From assembly GCA_964412455.1 (NCBI GenBank), contig CAYPOT010000006.1:33338-97337 (forward strand): 64,000 bases of DNA, given 5' to 3'. A program made the position numbers and the translations under genes. Source of the stretch: JAAXXJ01 sp964412455 (lineage in GTDB: Bacteria > Nitrospirota > UBA9217). Of the stretch, positions 43,939-52,705 are shown piece by piece (position 1 is the first letter of the stretch; the number at the start of each line of letters is the position of its first letter). A model generated the notes under the pieces. It searched no databases, had not been told where the DNA came from, and was given only the letters and a program-made list of their open reading frames with translations.

Positions 43939-45726
43939 TCAGCTTGTGACCGCCTGGAGCGCCCCGGCACGCGTGGTCCTCTGCTTCGTCCGCTTTTCCA
44001 CGAACTCGAGGAAACCCTTCCGGACGAGGACCTCCAGTATCTGTCGGGCGCTCTCTTCCGGCGTGGCGGCAACGGTGTCAATGCAGACCTCCGGCGAACA
44101 GGGCCGTTCATAGACGTCATCAACACCGGTAAAGCCTGTGATCTGGCCCTTCTTTGCCATGGTGTACATTCCCTTCACATCCCGTACTTCGCAAACGGAA
44201 ACAGGCGTGTCCACAAAGACCTCGATGAACCGGTCCCCGCCCACCATGGCGCGGACCTGGTCCCTGGCCGACGCAAAGGGGCTGATAAGCGCACAGATAA
44301 CGACGCCCTCGTGCCGGACCACCTCTGACGCCACGAACCCAACGCGCAGGATGTTCGTGACCCGGTCCTCCTTGCTGAAACCCAGCCCTTTGGTAAGGTG
44401 CGTTCTGACCACATCGCCGTCCAGGACCGTAACCCGTCTCCCTGATGACAGGAGGAGTGGAGCGAGCACATCGGCAATCGTCGACTTGCCGGAACTCGGC
44501 AGTCCGGTGAGCCAAATGCAGCATCCCTGGCGGGCCTTGGGCGGATGCGCGTCGAACAGGATCTGCGCCACTTCCGGGTGGGTGAACCACTCCGGAAGCC
44601 GCTTGCCCCGGAACAGGGAATCTTCGATAACGGTCGTTGCCGATACGCGCAGGTACTCTTCCGCGTCATGCACCACCCGGTCGGACTCTTCATACCGATT
44701 ACCGCCGGGCAAATAGACCATTTCCCGGTGGGGGATCATCTGAACGCCGATCTCGTCCTCGTGGGCATGAAACAGCTCCTGCACGTCCCGTGACGCGTAA
44801 AAGGACCTCCCCAGGGAGTCCTTTCCCGGGCCGTGGGGATCGCGGCCGATGATGAAATGGTTCGCGCCGTAATTCCGGTTGATGATCCCATGCCACAGTC
44901 CTGCACGCGGCCCCGCCATGCGGACAGCGAGCGGTATCAGGTTCAGCGTCGCCTGTTCCGGATCATAATAGTTATCGAACAACGCCTCGTAGCACCGCAC
45001 GCGTGTGTAGTGCGCCAGGTCGTCATGTCCGGCGATGCCGACAACGGGCTGGATGAGGAGTGAGCCGCCCACTTCAGCGGCGGCAGCTTTGGTCAGCGTC
45101 TCATGGGCTCGGTGCATGGGATGACGGGGCTGATAGGCGATCACATTGGGTCGGTGCAGCGTTTCCAGGAGCATCCTGACCTCGGCCGGCGTACGCCTGA
45201 TATTCGTGAAATCATTATGTCGGGGAAGGTTCACGACCTTTAACGGGCCCGATGCCAGATAACGCCCCCAGCCGTGCATCTCGGATACGAGCGGATGCCG
45301 GGAGTCCGTGGTGCCGAGCACGGCCTTGCATTCGGCATCGCGGTCCCAGACGTAGAGTTCCTCGAGAAGCATGACGGCGAGAATGTCGTTCGTCGGGCTT
45401 CTCAATACCACCTCTGCACCGACCTCCAGGCCTTTCATGGGGTCGATGGGAAGGGTGACGGGGATGGGCATGAGCGTACCATTGACCATGCGCATATCGC
45501 TCAGCACCATCCGGTAATCACGCTCGCCCATGAACCGGTCAAGAGGCGAGAACGCTCCTGTCGCTATCAGTTCCAGGTCGCAGACCGACCGGATCGATAT
45601 CTGGACCGACGGAAGCCCTTTCGCCCGCTGGAGCAGCGTACGACGCTCTTCACCTTCTGTCAGAAGGGTTACGAGCCTTCCCCCGTACGGCGATATCAGT
45701 TGCGGTGTGCTCTCTCGGGCATTCAT
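43939..45726 (-). CDS. sat/cysC: Bifunctional ATP sulfurylase / APS kinase
   Basis: 595 residues. ATP sulfurylase (about 1-395): active-site segment YQPRHPMHRAHETLT and nucleotide loop GRDPHGPGKDS; the family norms are QTRNP.H..H and GRDHAGPG, so both depart at single positions. APS kinase (about 405-575): P-loop GLPSSGKST, LDGDVVRTHLTKGLGFS, ISPFASARDQVR and KGQITGFTGVDDVYERP. Converts sulfate to APS and then PAPS. SD GGGAGG precedes the ATG. It heads an operon with chrA and a sulfotransferase. No CysH or other assimilatory genes are in the window, pointing to sulfation rather than cysteine synthesis. Confidence 0.92.
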   Translation of the reverse strand: MNARESTPQLISPYGGRLVTLLTEGEERRTLLQRAKGLPSVQISIRSVCDLELIATGAFSPLDRFMGERDYRMVLSDMRMVNGTLMPIPVTLPIDPMKGLEVGAEVVLRSPTNDILAVMLLEELYVWDRDAECKAVLGTTDSRHPLVSEMHGWGRYLASGPLKVVNLPRHNDFTNIRRTPAEVRMLLETLHRPNVIAYQPRHPMHRAHETLTKAAAAEVGGSLLIQPVVGIAGHDDLAHYTRVRCYEALFDNYYDPEQATLNLIPLAVRMAGPRAGLWHGIINRNYGANHFIIGRDPHGPGKDSLGRSFYASRDVQELFHAHEDEIGVQMIPHREMVYLPGGNRYEESDRVVHDAEEYLRVSATTVIEDSLFRGKRLPEWFTHPEVAQILFDAHPPKARQGCCIWLTGLPSSGKSTIADVLAPLLLSSGRRVTVLDGDVVRTHLTKGLGFSKEDRVTNILRVGFVASEVVRHEGVVICALISPFASARDQVRAMVGGDRFIEVFVDTPVSVCEVRDVKGMYTMAKKGQITGFTGVDDVYERPCSPEVCIDTVAATPEESARQILEVLVRKGFLEFVEKRTKQRTTRAGALQAVTS

Positions 45727-45981
45727 GGTTCATCCTCCCGGTGATCGGTCAGGTGTTCGTCGGTATCTCACCGACTTCCGCCCCCGTTACCAATCGTGAA
45801 ATTCAAACCCATTGTTTGTTGGGTTATGGAAAATAAGCGGCATCATGCAATATGCATATTTCCTTCAGATATATTGATTGCAGAAACTGTACCAATTAAT
45901 CTATCGACGGGATGATCCGTTTCGAATCAATCAGATATTCGAACGTTCGCACAATTATGAATTATAATGTCTCTCGTCTTG

Positions 45982-46024
45982 TCTCAACGTGAGATGTTTT
46001 CTTGCGACAAGTCTCATATTGAGA
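45982..46024. promoter_or_regulatory. Two TCTCA-N3-TGAGA dyads spaced three helical turns
   Basis: TCTCAACGTGAGA (45982-45994) and TCTCATATTGAGA (46012-46024) are perfect 5-bp dyads with centres 30 bp apart, on the same face of the helix. They lie about 240-270 bp before the weak sigma-54-like promoter, the distance expected of enhancer sites for an NtrC-type activator. Confidence 0.5.
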
Positions 46025-46253
46025 GCCATAGACTATAAATAAAAAAAATAACTGCATTCTAAGGCTCGCATTTTCAGCTTATGCTATCATTGAATGCAGC
46101 TTTCTCTTGTATGGCCTTGCAGCACGTCGTTCCTGCAATCCCCGGAAGATGCTCAGTTACTTGACAAATGGCCGCTGTCGTCATCTATCCCTTTGAGCAC
46201 CGCAGCGTTATGCATGTGCTACTTTGGATGGTACAAAAGGGAAGCGGACTTGA

Positions 46254-46268
46254 TGGCATAGAACTTGT
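46254..46268 (+). promoter_or_regulatory. Possible sigma-54 promoter upstream of the PhnD-type gene
   Basis: TGGCATAGAACTTGT keeps the -24 GG and correct 10-base spacing but has GT instead of GC at -12. About 60 bp before the ATG. Weak match. Confidence 0.3.
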
Positions 46269-46330
46269 ATTAATATGGTTGGCGATTACTGTCGTGACAG
46301 AATGATGCATTCATCCCAAAGGAGGATCAC

Positions 46331-47197
46331 ATGATAAGGAAAAGAGTAAAAAAGATCGTTGTTGCAGGTATCATTCTTATGGCTGCGCTGGCGGCCTTCC
46401 GTCCCATCCCTGCGGATGCAGAGGTCAGACTTGTCACCGTGCCCCGTCTCAGTGCGGCTGAACTTCAGACAATGTTTGCTCCGCTTACCGACTACCTGAC
46501 CCGCGAAATAGGAGAAAAGGTCACCTTGGTGGTCCCCAAGGATTTTGACGGCGTCAAGGAAGCGGTTAAGGCGGGAAAAGCTGATATCGGCTTCGTCAAT
46601 CCGCTGATCTATATCCAGGTGAAGCAATCAGTCAATATCGAGCCTCTCGCCCTGTCGTCGGAAGTGAAAAGCGGCACTCGCATTCGGGGCATCATCGTTG
46701 CGAGAAAGGACAGCGGCGTTGCAAAACTCCAGGACCTGAAGGGAAAGAAGTTCATGTTCGTGGATCAGGATTCCCCTGCGGGGCATATTTTCCAGAAGCT
46801 CCTTCTGAGCAGGGCGGGATTCGACGTCGACAAGGACATCGTCATGCTTCCTTTCGCACATAACCATGAAGGCGTGGTCACGGCAGTCTTCAACAAAACA
46901 GCTGACGCGGGCGGCGTCCGCGAGGAGCAACTGGACAAGATGAAGGGCTCCCTCGACACCTCACAGCTGAAGATCGTGGGATACAGCGATTACTTTCCCA
47001 ACTGGCCTTTCTTCGCGGCGCCGGGCCTGAAGAAAGATACCGCGGACAAGATCCGGACCGCCCTTCTCAAGCTGAAGCCGAACGATCCGCAGAACGATAA
47101 GATCCTCGGCCCGGCCCGCCTTACCGGCTTTATCCCGGTCTCGGACCGGGAGTATGATGACCTTCGCGCCGCCGCCAGACTTGTCGGAGCGCTGTAA
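46331..47197 (+). CDS. phnD: PhnD-type periplasmic phosphate/phosphonate-family binding protein
   Basis: 288 residues. Signal peptide with basic start MIRKRVKKIVVAGIILMAAL, cleavage near ADAEV. Type II binding-protein fold with LVTVPRLSAAELQTMFAPL, the KAGKADIGFVNPLIYIQ segment, KLQDLKGKKFMFVDQDSPAG and HEGVVTAVFNKTADAGGV, all PhnD-family landmarks. SD AAGGAGG. No ABC permease or ATPase adjoins it. Instead a chemoreceptor follows after 45 bp, so it may deliver ligand to the receptor. The ligand could be phosphonate, phosphite or another oxyanion; the name is a family label. Confidence 0.8.
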   Translation: MIRKRVKKIVVAGIILMAALAAFRPIPADAEVRLVTVPRLSAAELQTMFAPLTDYLTREIGEKVTLVVPKDFDGVKEAVKAGKADIGFVNPLIYIQVKQSVNIEPLALSSEVKSGTRIRGIIVARKDSGVAKLQDLKGKKFMFVDQDSPAGHIFQKLLLSRAGFDVDKDIVMLPFAHNHEGVVTAVFNKTADAGGVREEQLDKMKGSLDTSQLKIVGYSDYFPNWPFFAAPGLKKDTADKIRTALLKLKPNDPQNDKILGPARLTGFIPVSDREYDDLRAAARLVGAL

Positions 47198-47242
47198 CCG
47201 AGTTTGCTGATAACCCGGGATACCAGGACAGGAGATGAGAGC

Positions 47243-48823
47243 ATGATACAATCTTTTCTTTTTCGCGGAACGCTGACCAGAAAATTCCTGGTCAGCATAC
47301 TCTTGGCCCTTCTGTTGATCTTCACGGCCATGGGCCTCACGATCAATTTCTATGAACGACAAGCGCTCGTTCGCGAACTGGAAGGGAAGGGTGAGAACGT
47401 GGCCCGGATCCTTGCTGCGATCTCCGGCGAACCGATCCTCAGCTTCAACTTCTCGGCACTGGAGAACCAGGTCCGGTACGTCGGCGCGGGCGACGGCGAC
47501 ATCATCTTTGCCTTCGTTGAAGATCGGGAAGGCAAGAATCTGGCGGAATACCGGAAAGCGGACGCGCAAAAGATTGACGTCCTGGAGTTTTCCAGCCCCA
47601 TCCTTCAGCAGGGCGAGAAGATCGGCACCGTGAAGATCGGGTACGCGACAACCCATATCAAAAGCGCTCTTCAGCGCTCGCAGTTCATTATTCTGATCCT
47701 GTCGCTCGGCACCCTCCTGCTGGTATCAGTCATTGTTTACCTGCTCTTTCGTTTCCTCACCGTGAAGCCGATCAGCCGTCTGAGCGCGGTCGTGGAAAAG
47801 ATCGCAAGTGGGGACCTGACGCAGACCGTCGAGTCGGGGTCGGGCGACGAGATCGGCATGCTCTTCCAGTCCATCACCGGCATGGTGAGCAGGCTGAATA
47901 CCGTCGTTGCCGATGTGAAGATCGCGGCTGATAATGTGGCATCAGGCAGCCGGCAACTTTCGTCCTCGTCGGAACAGATGTCCCAGGGCACCACGGAGCA
48001 GGCGGCCAGCGCCGAGCAGGCGTCATCGTCGATAGAGGAAATGAACGCGACCATCCGGCAGAACGCGGACAATGCCATGGCGACCGAAAAGATCGCCCTC
48101 AAAAGCGCGAACGATGCGAGCGAGAGCGGAAGCGCCGTCTCCGAGGCGGTGAAAGCGATGAAGGATATTGCGGGCAAGATCACGATCATCGAGGAGATCG
48201 CGCGCCAGACGAACCTCCTCGCACTGAATGCCGCGATCGAGGCCGCGCGCGCCGGCGAGCACGGCAAAGGGTTCGCGGTCGTGGCCGCGGAAGTGCGAAA
48301 GCTCGCCGAGCGGAGCCAGGTGGCCGCCGCTGAGATCAGCGGGCTGTCGACATCGAGTGTAGAGGTGGCGGAGCGTGCCGGGGAAATGCTGGGGAAGCTG
48401 GTTCCGGACATCGGGAAAACATCCGAACTGGTGCAGGAGATCAGCGCATCGAGCAAGGAGCAGTCCACGGGCGCGGAACAGATCGACAACGCGATACAGC
48501 AGCTCAACCGGGTGATCCAGCAGAACGCGGGCGCGGCTGAGGAAATGGCTTCGACCGCCCAGGAACTGTCCTCCCAGGCGGAGATGCTGCTGAGCTCGAT
48601 GACCTTCTTCAAGGTCGCGGCAAGGAGCGAAGAGCCAAAGCGCCGCGAAGCGTACCAAGCGGGCCCTGCAGCAAGGACCCTCGTCGATGCCGCTCGCGAG
48701 CACGCACCGGTTCGTCCGCAACTGCTTCCTCAAGCGAGAAGCCGTTTCGCACGTAAACCCGCAGGGTCGAACGGCCCTGCAGCGACCACCCGGGCCCGGG
48801 ATGATGAATTTGAACGATTCTGA
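47243..48823 (+). CDS. Methyl-accepting chemotaxis protein
   Basis: 526 residues from ATG 47243 (AGGAGATG upstream). TM1 (about 14-35), a short periplasmic sensor (about 36-140, small single-Cache size), TM2 (about 148-170, IILILSLGTLLLVSVIVYLL), HAMP (about 172-225, FRFLTVKPISRLSAVVEKIA) and a signalling domain with the conserved hairpin tip IARQTNLLALNAAIEAARAG. No CheR/CheB pentapeptide at the C-terminus. Probably co-transcribed with the PhnD-type protein. Confidence 0.9.
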   Translation: MIQSFLFRGTLTRKFLVSILLALLLIFTAMGLTINFYERQALVRELEGKGENVARILAAISGEPILSFNFSALENQVRYVGAGDGDIIFAFVEDREGKNLAEYRKADAQKIDVLEFSSPILQQGEKIGTVKIGYATTHIKSALQRSQFIILILSLGTLLLVSVIVYLLFRFLTVKPISRLSAVVEKIASGDLTQTVESGSGDEIGMLFQSITGMVSRLNTVVADVKIAADNVASGSRQLSSSSEQMSQGTTEQAASAEQASSSIEEMNATIRQNADNAMATEKIALKSANDASESGSAVSEAVKAMKDIAGKITIIEEIARQTNLLALNAAIEAARAGEHGKGFAVVAAEVRKLAERSQVAAAEISGLSTSSVEVAERAGEMLGKLVPDIGKTSELVQEISASSKEQSTGAEQIDNAIQQLNRVIQQNAGAAEEMASTAQELSSQAEMLLSSMTFFKVAARSEEPKRREAYQAGPAARTLVDAAREHAPVRPQLLPQARSRFARKPAGSNGPAATTRARDDEFERF

Positions 48824-48909
48824 TGGTGGGAAAGATCTGGCTCGGGCTGATCGGCGGCGGTCAGCGCTGGACCGTATGCGCGACGTGATCACCCGCCGGC
48901 GTTCGTAAG

Positions 48910-50229
48910 CTATTCCTGAGGGTGCAATCTCTTGATCTTGCGGTAGATGGTCGCCCGCGAGATGCCGAGCTCCTTTGCCGCTTTGTTCACATTGCCGCTG
49001 GCCCGTTTCAAGGCGGCCCTGATCGTTTCCAGTTCAATGCCGTCCAGCCCGCCTACAGGTTCCAGAAGCGTCGTTCGCGCAGGCCCGCGGAGATCGGCAA
49101 AGAGCTGTACGGTAAGAGCGCTCCCCCGAGCCAGCATGACCGCGCGTTCCAGCACATTGCGAAGCTCCCGAACATTGCCCGGCCATGGATACGCCTTGAG
49201 AAGGGATACGATATCAGGCGCGACATCTCGAATGGGAGAATGTAAGCTGGCAAGGATATGAAGTGCCAGGCGCTCAATATCTTCGGTCCGCTCCCGCAAT
49301 GGCGGAACGACGATAGGCATCACCTGGATGCGATACAGAAGGTCCTTTCGAAAGCGGCCTTGAGGCGCCTCCTCCAACAGGTCCTTGTTCGTGGCGCACA
49401 TGAGACGAAAGTCGCTGGTGCGCATCCTGACCTCGCCGAGACGGCGATAGGATTTCTCCTCGATCACTTTCAGAAATTGCGCCTGCACCGCAAGATCCAT
49501 ATCTCCGATCTCATCCAGGAACAGTGTTCCGCCATCGGCAACGTCCAGGAGTCCCTGCCGATCCTGCACCGCTGAGGTGAAGGCGCCCTTGGCGTGGCCG
49601 AACAGTTCGCTCACCAGCAGTTCGCCGCGCAGACCCGAGCAATTCACCTCCACGAATGCGCCACTGTTGCGGTTGCTGTTCTCATGGATCCATCGCGCCA
49701 GAACGCCTTTGCCCACGCCTGTTTCTCCCGTGATGAGCACCGGTGAGTCGTTGTCGGTCGCAAACCTGGCATGCTCCTGGACCGATGCCATGGCAGGGCT
49801 CGTGCCGAAATCGAAGTAGCTCTGTTTTTCCAGCCGCTTGCGCATCCCGGAAATCCTGCGGAGAGAGCGGACCTCGAGGCTCTTTCTGAGGAAAACGAGC
49901 AGGCCGTCAAAGTTCACCGGCTTCGGGAGAAAATTGTCCGCTCCTTCCTGCATCGCCTTCACGGCCAGCGGCACGTCCGCGGCCCCGGTAATGACCACAA
50001 TAGCCATGTCGGCGCTGATCGCCCGCAATTCCCGTATGAGGTCGATACCGCTCCCATCCGGCAATAGCTGGTCGATGATGACCGCTTCGTAGCTTCGCGT
50101 AGAGACGCTCTCCCGGGCTTCCGCCAGGGTCGATGCCATGTGGATGTTGAAGCCGAACTCCTTCAGGAACGCCGCAATGGCGGACCGGACCATGGGATCG
50201 TCGTCAATAATAAGAATACTCTGCTTCAT
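48910..50229 (-). CDS. NtrC-family sigma-54-type response regulator with variant GAFTSA motif
   Basis: 439 residues from ATG 50229. Receiver (about 1-120) with acidic pocket IIDDDP and phosphoacceptor in VIIDQLLPDGSG. AAA+ domain (about 135-370): Walker A GETGVGKG, loop 1 HAKGAFTSA, Walker B GGTLFLDEIGDMD, arginine-finger region FRKDLLYRI. Fis-type HTH at the end (KAAKELGISRATIYRKI). The sigma-54-contacting motif is normally GAFTGA; the Gly to Ser change may weaken or alter sigma-54 use. Convergent with the MCP gene. No adjacent histidine kinase. Confidence 0.9.
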   Translation of the reverse strand: MKQSILIIDDDPMVRSAIAAFLKEFGFNIHMASTLAEARESVSTRSYEAVIIDQLLPDGSGIDLIRELRAISADMAIVVITGAADVPLAVKAMQEGADNFLPKPVNFDGLLVFLRKSLEVRSLRRISGMRKRLEKQSYFDFGTSPAMASVQEHARFATDNDSPVLITGETGVGKGVLARWIHENSNRNSGAFVEVNCSGLRGELLVSELFGHAKGAFTSAVQDRQGLLDVADGGTLFLDEIGDMDLAVQAQFLKVIEEKSYRRLGEVRMRTSDFRLMCATNKDLLEEAPQGRFRKDLLYRIQVMPIVVPPLRERTEDIERLALHILASLHSPIRDVAPDIVSLLKAYPWPGNVRELRNVLERAVMLARGSALTVQLFADLRGPARTTLLEPVGGLDGIELETIRAALKRASGNVNKAAKELGISRATIYRKIKRLHPQE

Positions 50230-50634
50230 GCACCTGTCTCCTTGAAGATTGATTGGCGAGGGCGGGATCTCTGTCACAAATAGAGCGACGCATGGATCAC
50301 CGTTCTTGCAGGGACGACCTTCATCAAGCAGCCGTGCTTCGATACACGAGGCACGCGGGCATGGACACGGCAAAGGCTGGAAACGCGCTTTCCCTCCGCC
50401 CGGAGGGAACTCCTTGCCCCGCCTGTGGGGCGGAGGTCAATAACACGGTCACAGTTCGAATGTAGCACTTTTTTTGTCAAAGCGCCACAATTTCATCTGT
50501 TCGATGCCTCGAGATTATCCGGATGAACGGGACCATAAGGAGCATGAGGAATATTGCGAGGAGCATAGCAAACAACTTCGGTGTCTTCCCGATTGACGAA
50601 AGCGCGAAGCAGTGCGGCAGACCCGCGGTCGTTG
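50230..50634. other. Gene-free stretch with GC-rich dyad
   Basis: 405 bp upstream of the response regulator. Arms CCTCCGCCC (50394-50402) and GGGGCGGAGG (50425-50434) form a hairpin. A short open frame here encodes a CPAC motif but has no ribosome site. Presumably holds the response-regulator promoter. Confidence 0.4.
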
Positions 50635-51372
50635 TTACGGTTCCACGCCATTTTCGCCCACTTCCACCTGCCGGACCTGGAGCCGTTTATAATAGAAATT
50701 CTGGCCGTAGAGGACGCTCACCGGATTGTGTCCCGTCACCCGGTCCTTCACCACGATCGTCGTCACCGGGGCGTCGGAGTATTTGGTGAAGAGCATATCA
50801 TGGCCCACACAGAGGCCGACGATGCAGTTCATATCGGTCCCTGCCCGGTTCAGGAGCTTTGCCTGCGCCACGGGATTGCACGCTGGCTCGAAGGTCCCGG
50901 GCCTCACCTTGTCGGCCTCCTTCAGGCCGAGTTCCAGTTTGTCAATGCTGCCTGTCTTACAGCACACGCTGAGCGGCGTGAATCCCTGGGCCTTCAGGAT
51001 AAGGGCGAGCCTGTTCGTCTCGTCCAGGAGCCCGATGCACGTGGCGATCCCGATCTTGTGATAGCCCATGAGCTTCGCGAAGGCGATCGTGTCCTCGACG
51101 CGCGTCCACCGGGCGTTCACCGCGTCGCTTCCCGGGACCGGCTGATAACAAAGGCCCTCGACCTTTGCCGCCACCTTCGCCATCTTCGCGTCCTGGCTGT
51201 CTCCCCGGTACAGGTCGAAGCATTCCCGGATCACTTCCTCGTGGTCCTGGGTCGGGCAGTACGCGGGCTTTGCCGGCCGCTTCGCCGGATCGGCGCACCA
51301 GCAGTTCGTCGCGCCCGCCTTCTGCCAAACCCCGCCGCAGAGTCCACAGGAAAACCCTGTCTTGTTCGTCAT
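50635..51372 (-). CDS. DUF1847 cysteine-rich, probably metal-binding protein
   Basis: 245 residues with an N-terminal cluster of cysteines (CGLCGGVW, CWCADP, YCPTQDHEE) and later conserved cysteines (GIATCIGLLDE, VCCKTGSIDK, EPACNPVAQA, CIVGLCVGHD). This spacing matches the DUF1847 family of anaerobes, thought to bind metal or iron-sulfur. GGGAGGG precedes the ATG. Function unknown. A small cytochrome gene follows upstream on the same strand. Confidence 0.85.
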   Translation of the reverse strand: MTNKTGFSCGLCGGVWQKAGATNCWCADPAKRPAKPAYCPTQDHEEVIRECFDLYRGDSQDAKMAKVAAKVEGLCYQPVPGSDAVNARWTRVEDTIAFAKLMGYHKIGIATCIGLLDETNRLALILKAQGFTPLSVCCKTGSIDKLELGLKEADKVRPGTFEPACNPVAQAKLLNRAGTDMNCIVGLCVGHDMLFTKYSDAPVTTIVVKDRVTGHNPVSVLYGQNFYYKRLQVRQVEVGENGVEP

Positions 51373-51457
51373 CAGTTCTGCCCTCCCTCAACAACGATAA
51401 AGAATCGATGGGGGTCACCTATGAAGTTGGGTGCTTCAGAGCGCGTGGTCATCAGCA

Positions 51458-51751
51458 TCAGTCCACAACGTCCTTCAGAGCAACTGCGATCAGAAGGACC
51501 TGCTCATCAGCGAGCGATGAGAACTGCTTGTGCGGATCAAGAGTGCGGATGGCCGTGCGTATCCTGTTCATGCTTCTGCCGCCCTTTGCGGATTCCGCAA
51601 GATCACCGTGGCAGCCAGCACAGTGCTTCTCGTATAATTTCTTTCCTTCGATGCTGCTGACCGCCTCGTCGCCCCAGGAAAAAGCGACCATGGCCGCCAG
51701 AGCGACCGGCAGCATCAATACCCAGACCACTGAACGCGATAGAACAGACAT
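51458..51751 (-). CDS. Small periplasmic c-type cytochrome
   Basis: 97 residues: hydrophobic signal/anchor (about 8-25), one heme-binding CAGCH (about 45-49) in the context LYEKHCAGCHGDL, and a candidate distal Met in GGRSMNRIRTAI. Monoheme cytochrome c of class I-like size. Likely an electron carrier in the periplasm. Its position next to the DUF1847 gene is not enough to assign a partner. Confidence 0.85.
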   Translation of the reverse strand: MSVLSRSVVWVLMLPVALAAMVAFSWGDEAVSSIEGKKLYEKHCAGCHGDLAESAKGGRSMNRIRTAIRTLDPHKQFSSLADEQVLLIAVALKDVVD

Positions 51752-52043
51752 GCTTCTCTTAATAAAGAAGGTAACATTATTTTACGGAAAACTCAAGAGC
51801 GCGGTCCTGGGAAGAGAGGCGACTTGCGGTATTTATACGAATTTCTTGTTCCTGTTCTACAATTTTCTATAATATGCACAATCTGCCCGGCTGGGAAATG
51901 ACGGATGTTCTCTGGAAATACAAAAGGCCCCCACTCCTAAGGAATGGGGGCCTTGTTCATGCGCGGGGTACGAACGATCAGTTTTTCAGCGACGCCCTCA
52001 CGATTGTCGCCCCGTTGAGTATCTTGAAGAACTTCCGGAACTC
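51752..52043. other. Intergenic stretch with terminator
   Basis: 292 bp between the cytochrome gene and the TPR gene, both minus. It holds the TPR gene terminator and the presumed cytochrome promoter (AT-rich around 51770-51870). Confidence 0.5.
51924..51954 (-). terminator. Terminator of the TPR gene
   Basis: AAGGCCCCCA and TGGGGGCCTT form a perfect 10-bp stem with an 11-base loop, followed by TTTTG on the minus strand. 90 bp past the stop. Confidence 0.75.
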
Positions 52044-52705
52044 CTATTGCTGGCCCATAGAGGTGAATCGGTTGTCGGACGAAACAAGGGCCCTGAGATC
52101 GCCGGCGGTCTTACCCTGCGAAAAGGAGCCGTCCAGCATCACACTGGCCGTCGATAGATCGCCTGCGAGATAGCTGGCCTTGAACAGTAGCCAGTCGAGG
52201 TCCCCTGAATTCCCGCGGGAGACCTTCTTGGCCTCGTCCAGATATTCCTTGGCCCTCTTGTAGTTTCCCTCTTTAAACTCGGCCTCTCCCAGAAGCACAT
52301 GGGGTGCGGCATCCTGGGGTTTCGTCTCGACGTACTGTTTCAGAAACCGTTGGCCTTGGCAGCGTCGGTCTTTGCATGGATGGAATAGAGGCCCATGTAG
52401 GCCGAGGTTGCGCCGTACTCGAGAGCCTTGAGGCAAAGTTGCTCCTCCTGTTGGGGCGTGTTGCCCTCCCGTCCGGCAGCCATCAGATAGGCGTTGCCGA
52501 TCAGCGCCCGCGCCGCATCTGAATAGGACCGCTTCGGGTTCACTTTGTCGATGATCGCCTGGTACTTGCCCGCCTCGCCGAGGGCGGCGAACTCCCGGCA
52601 TGCAGCGTCACTTTTTGCGCATGCGCTGGTCCCTGCGAAAAGCTCCGAATACCCGGAAAGAACGAGAACGAACACAACGAGCAGTACAACGATATGGTTC
52701 TTCAT
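52044..52705 (-). pseudogene. Secreted TPR-type protein, interrupted by a frameshift
   Basis: Two overlapping frames form one protein. From ATG 52705 (SD GGAGGTGGG) the first frame encodes a signal peptide MKNHIVVLLVVFVLVLSGYS and helical repeats up to KTDAAKANGF, then stops at 52340. The next frame continues smoothly from RFLKQYVETKPQDAAPHVLL to GQQ at 52044 with TPR character (AEFKEGNYKRAKEYLDEAKK). One base is missing between about 52347 and 52358. The joined product is about 220 residues. It may be a true pseudogene, a recent mutation or an assembly error; no slippery heptamer is evident. Confidence 0.75.

Larger units (their letters stand above)
45727..46330. other. Gene-free divergent regulatory region
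   Basis: 604 bp between sat/cysC (minus) and the PhnD-type gene (plus), clearly AT-rich. It contains a 12-bp palindrome AATATGCATATT (45849-45860), a pair of TCTCANNNTGAGA dyads (45982-46024) and a sigma-54-like promoter (46254-46268). No coding frame recognised. Confidence 0.6.

Noticed and set aside
50359..50463. Short open frame encoding a CPAC motif
   Set aside because: A single CxxC in a GC-rich hairpin region, no ribosome-binding site, 34 codons.
52340..52360. Programmed ribosomal frameshift in the TPR gene
   Set aside because: No slippery heptamer, no downstream pseudoknot or internal SD seen; mutation or sequencing error is simpler.
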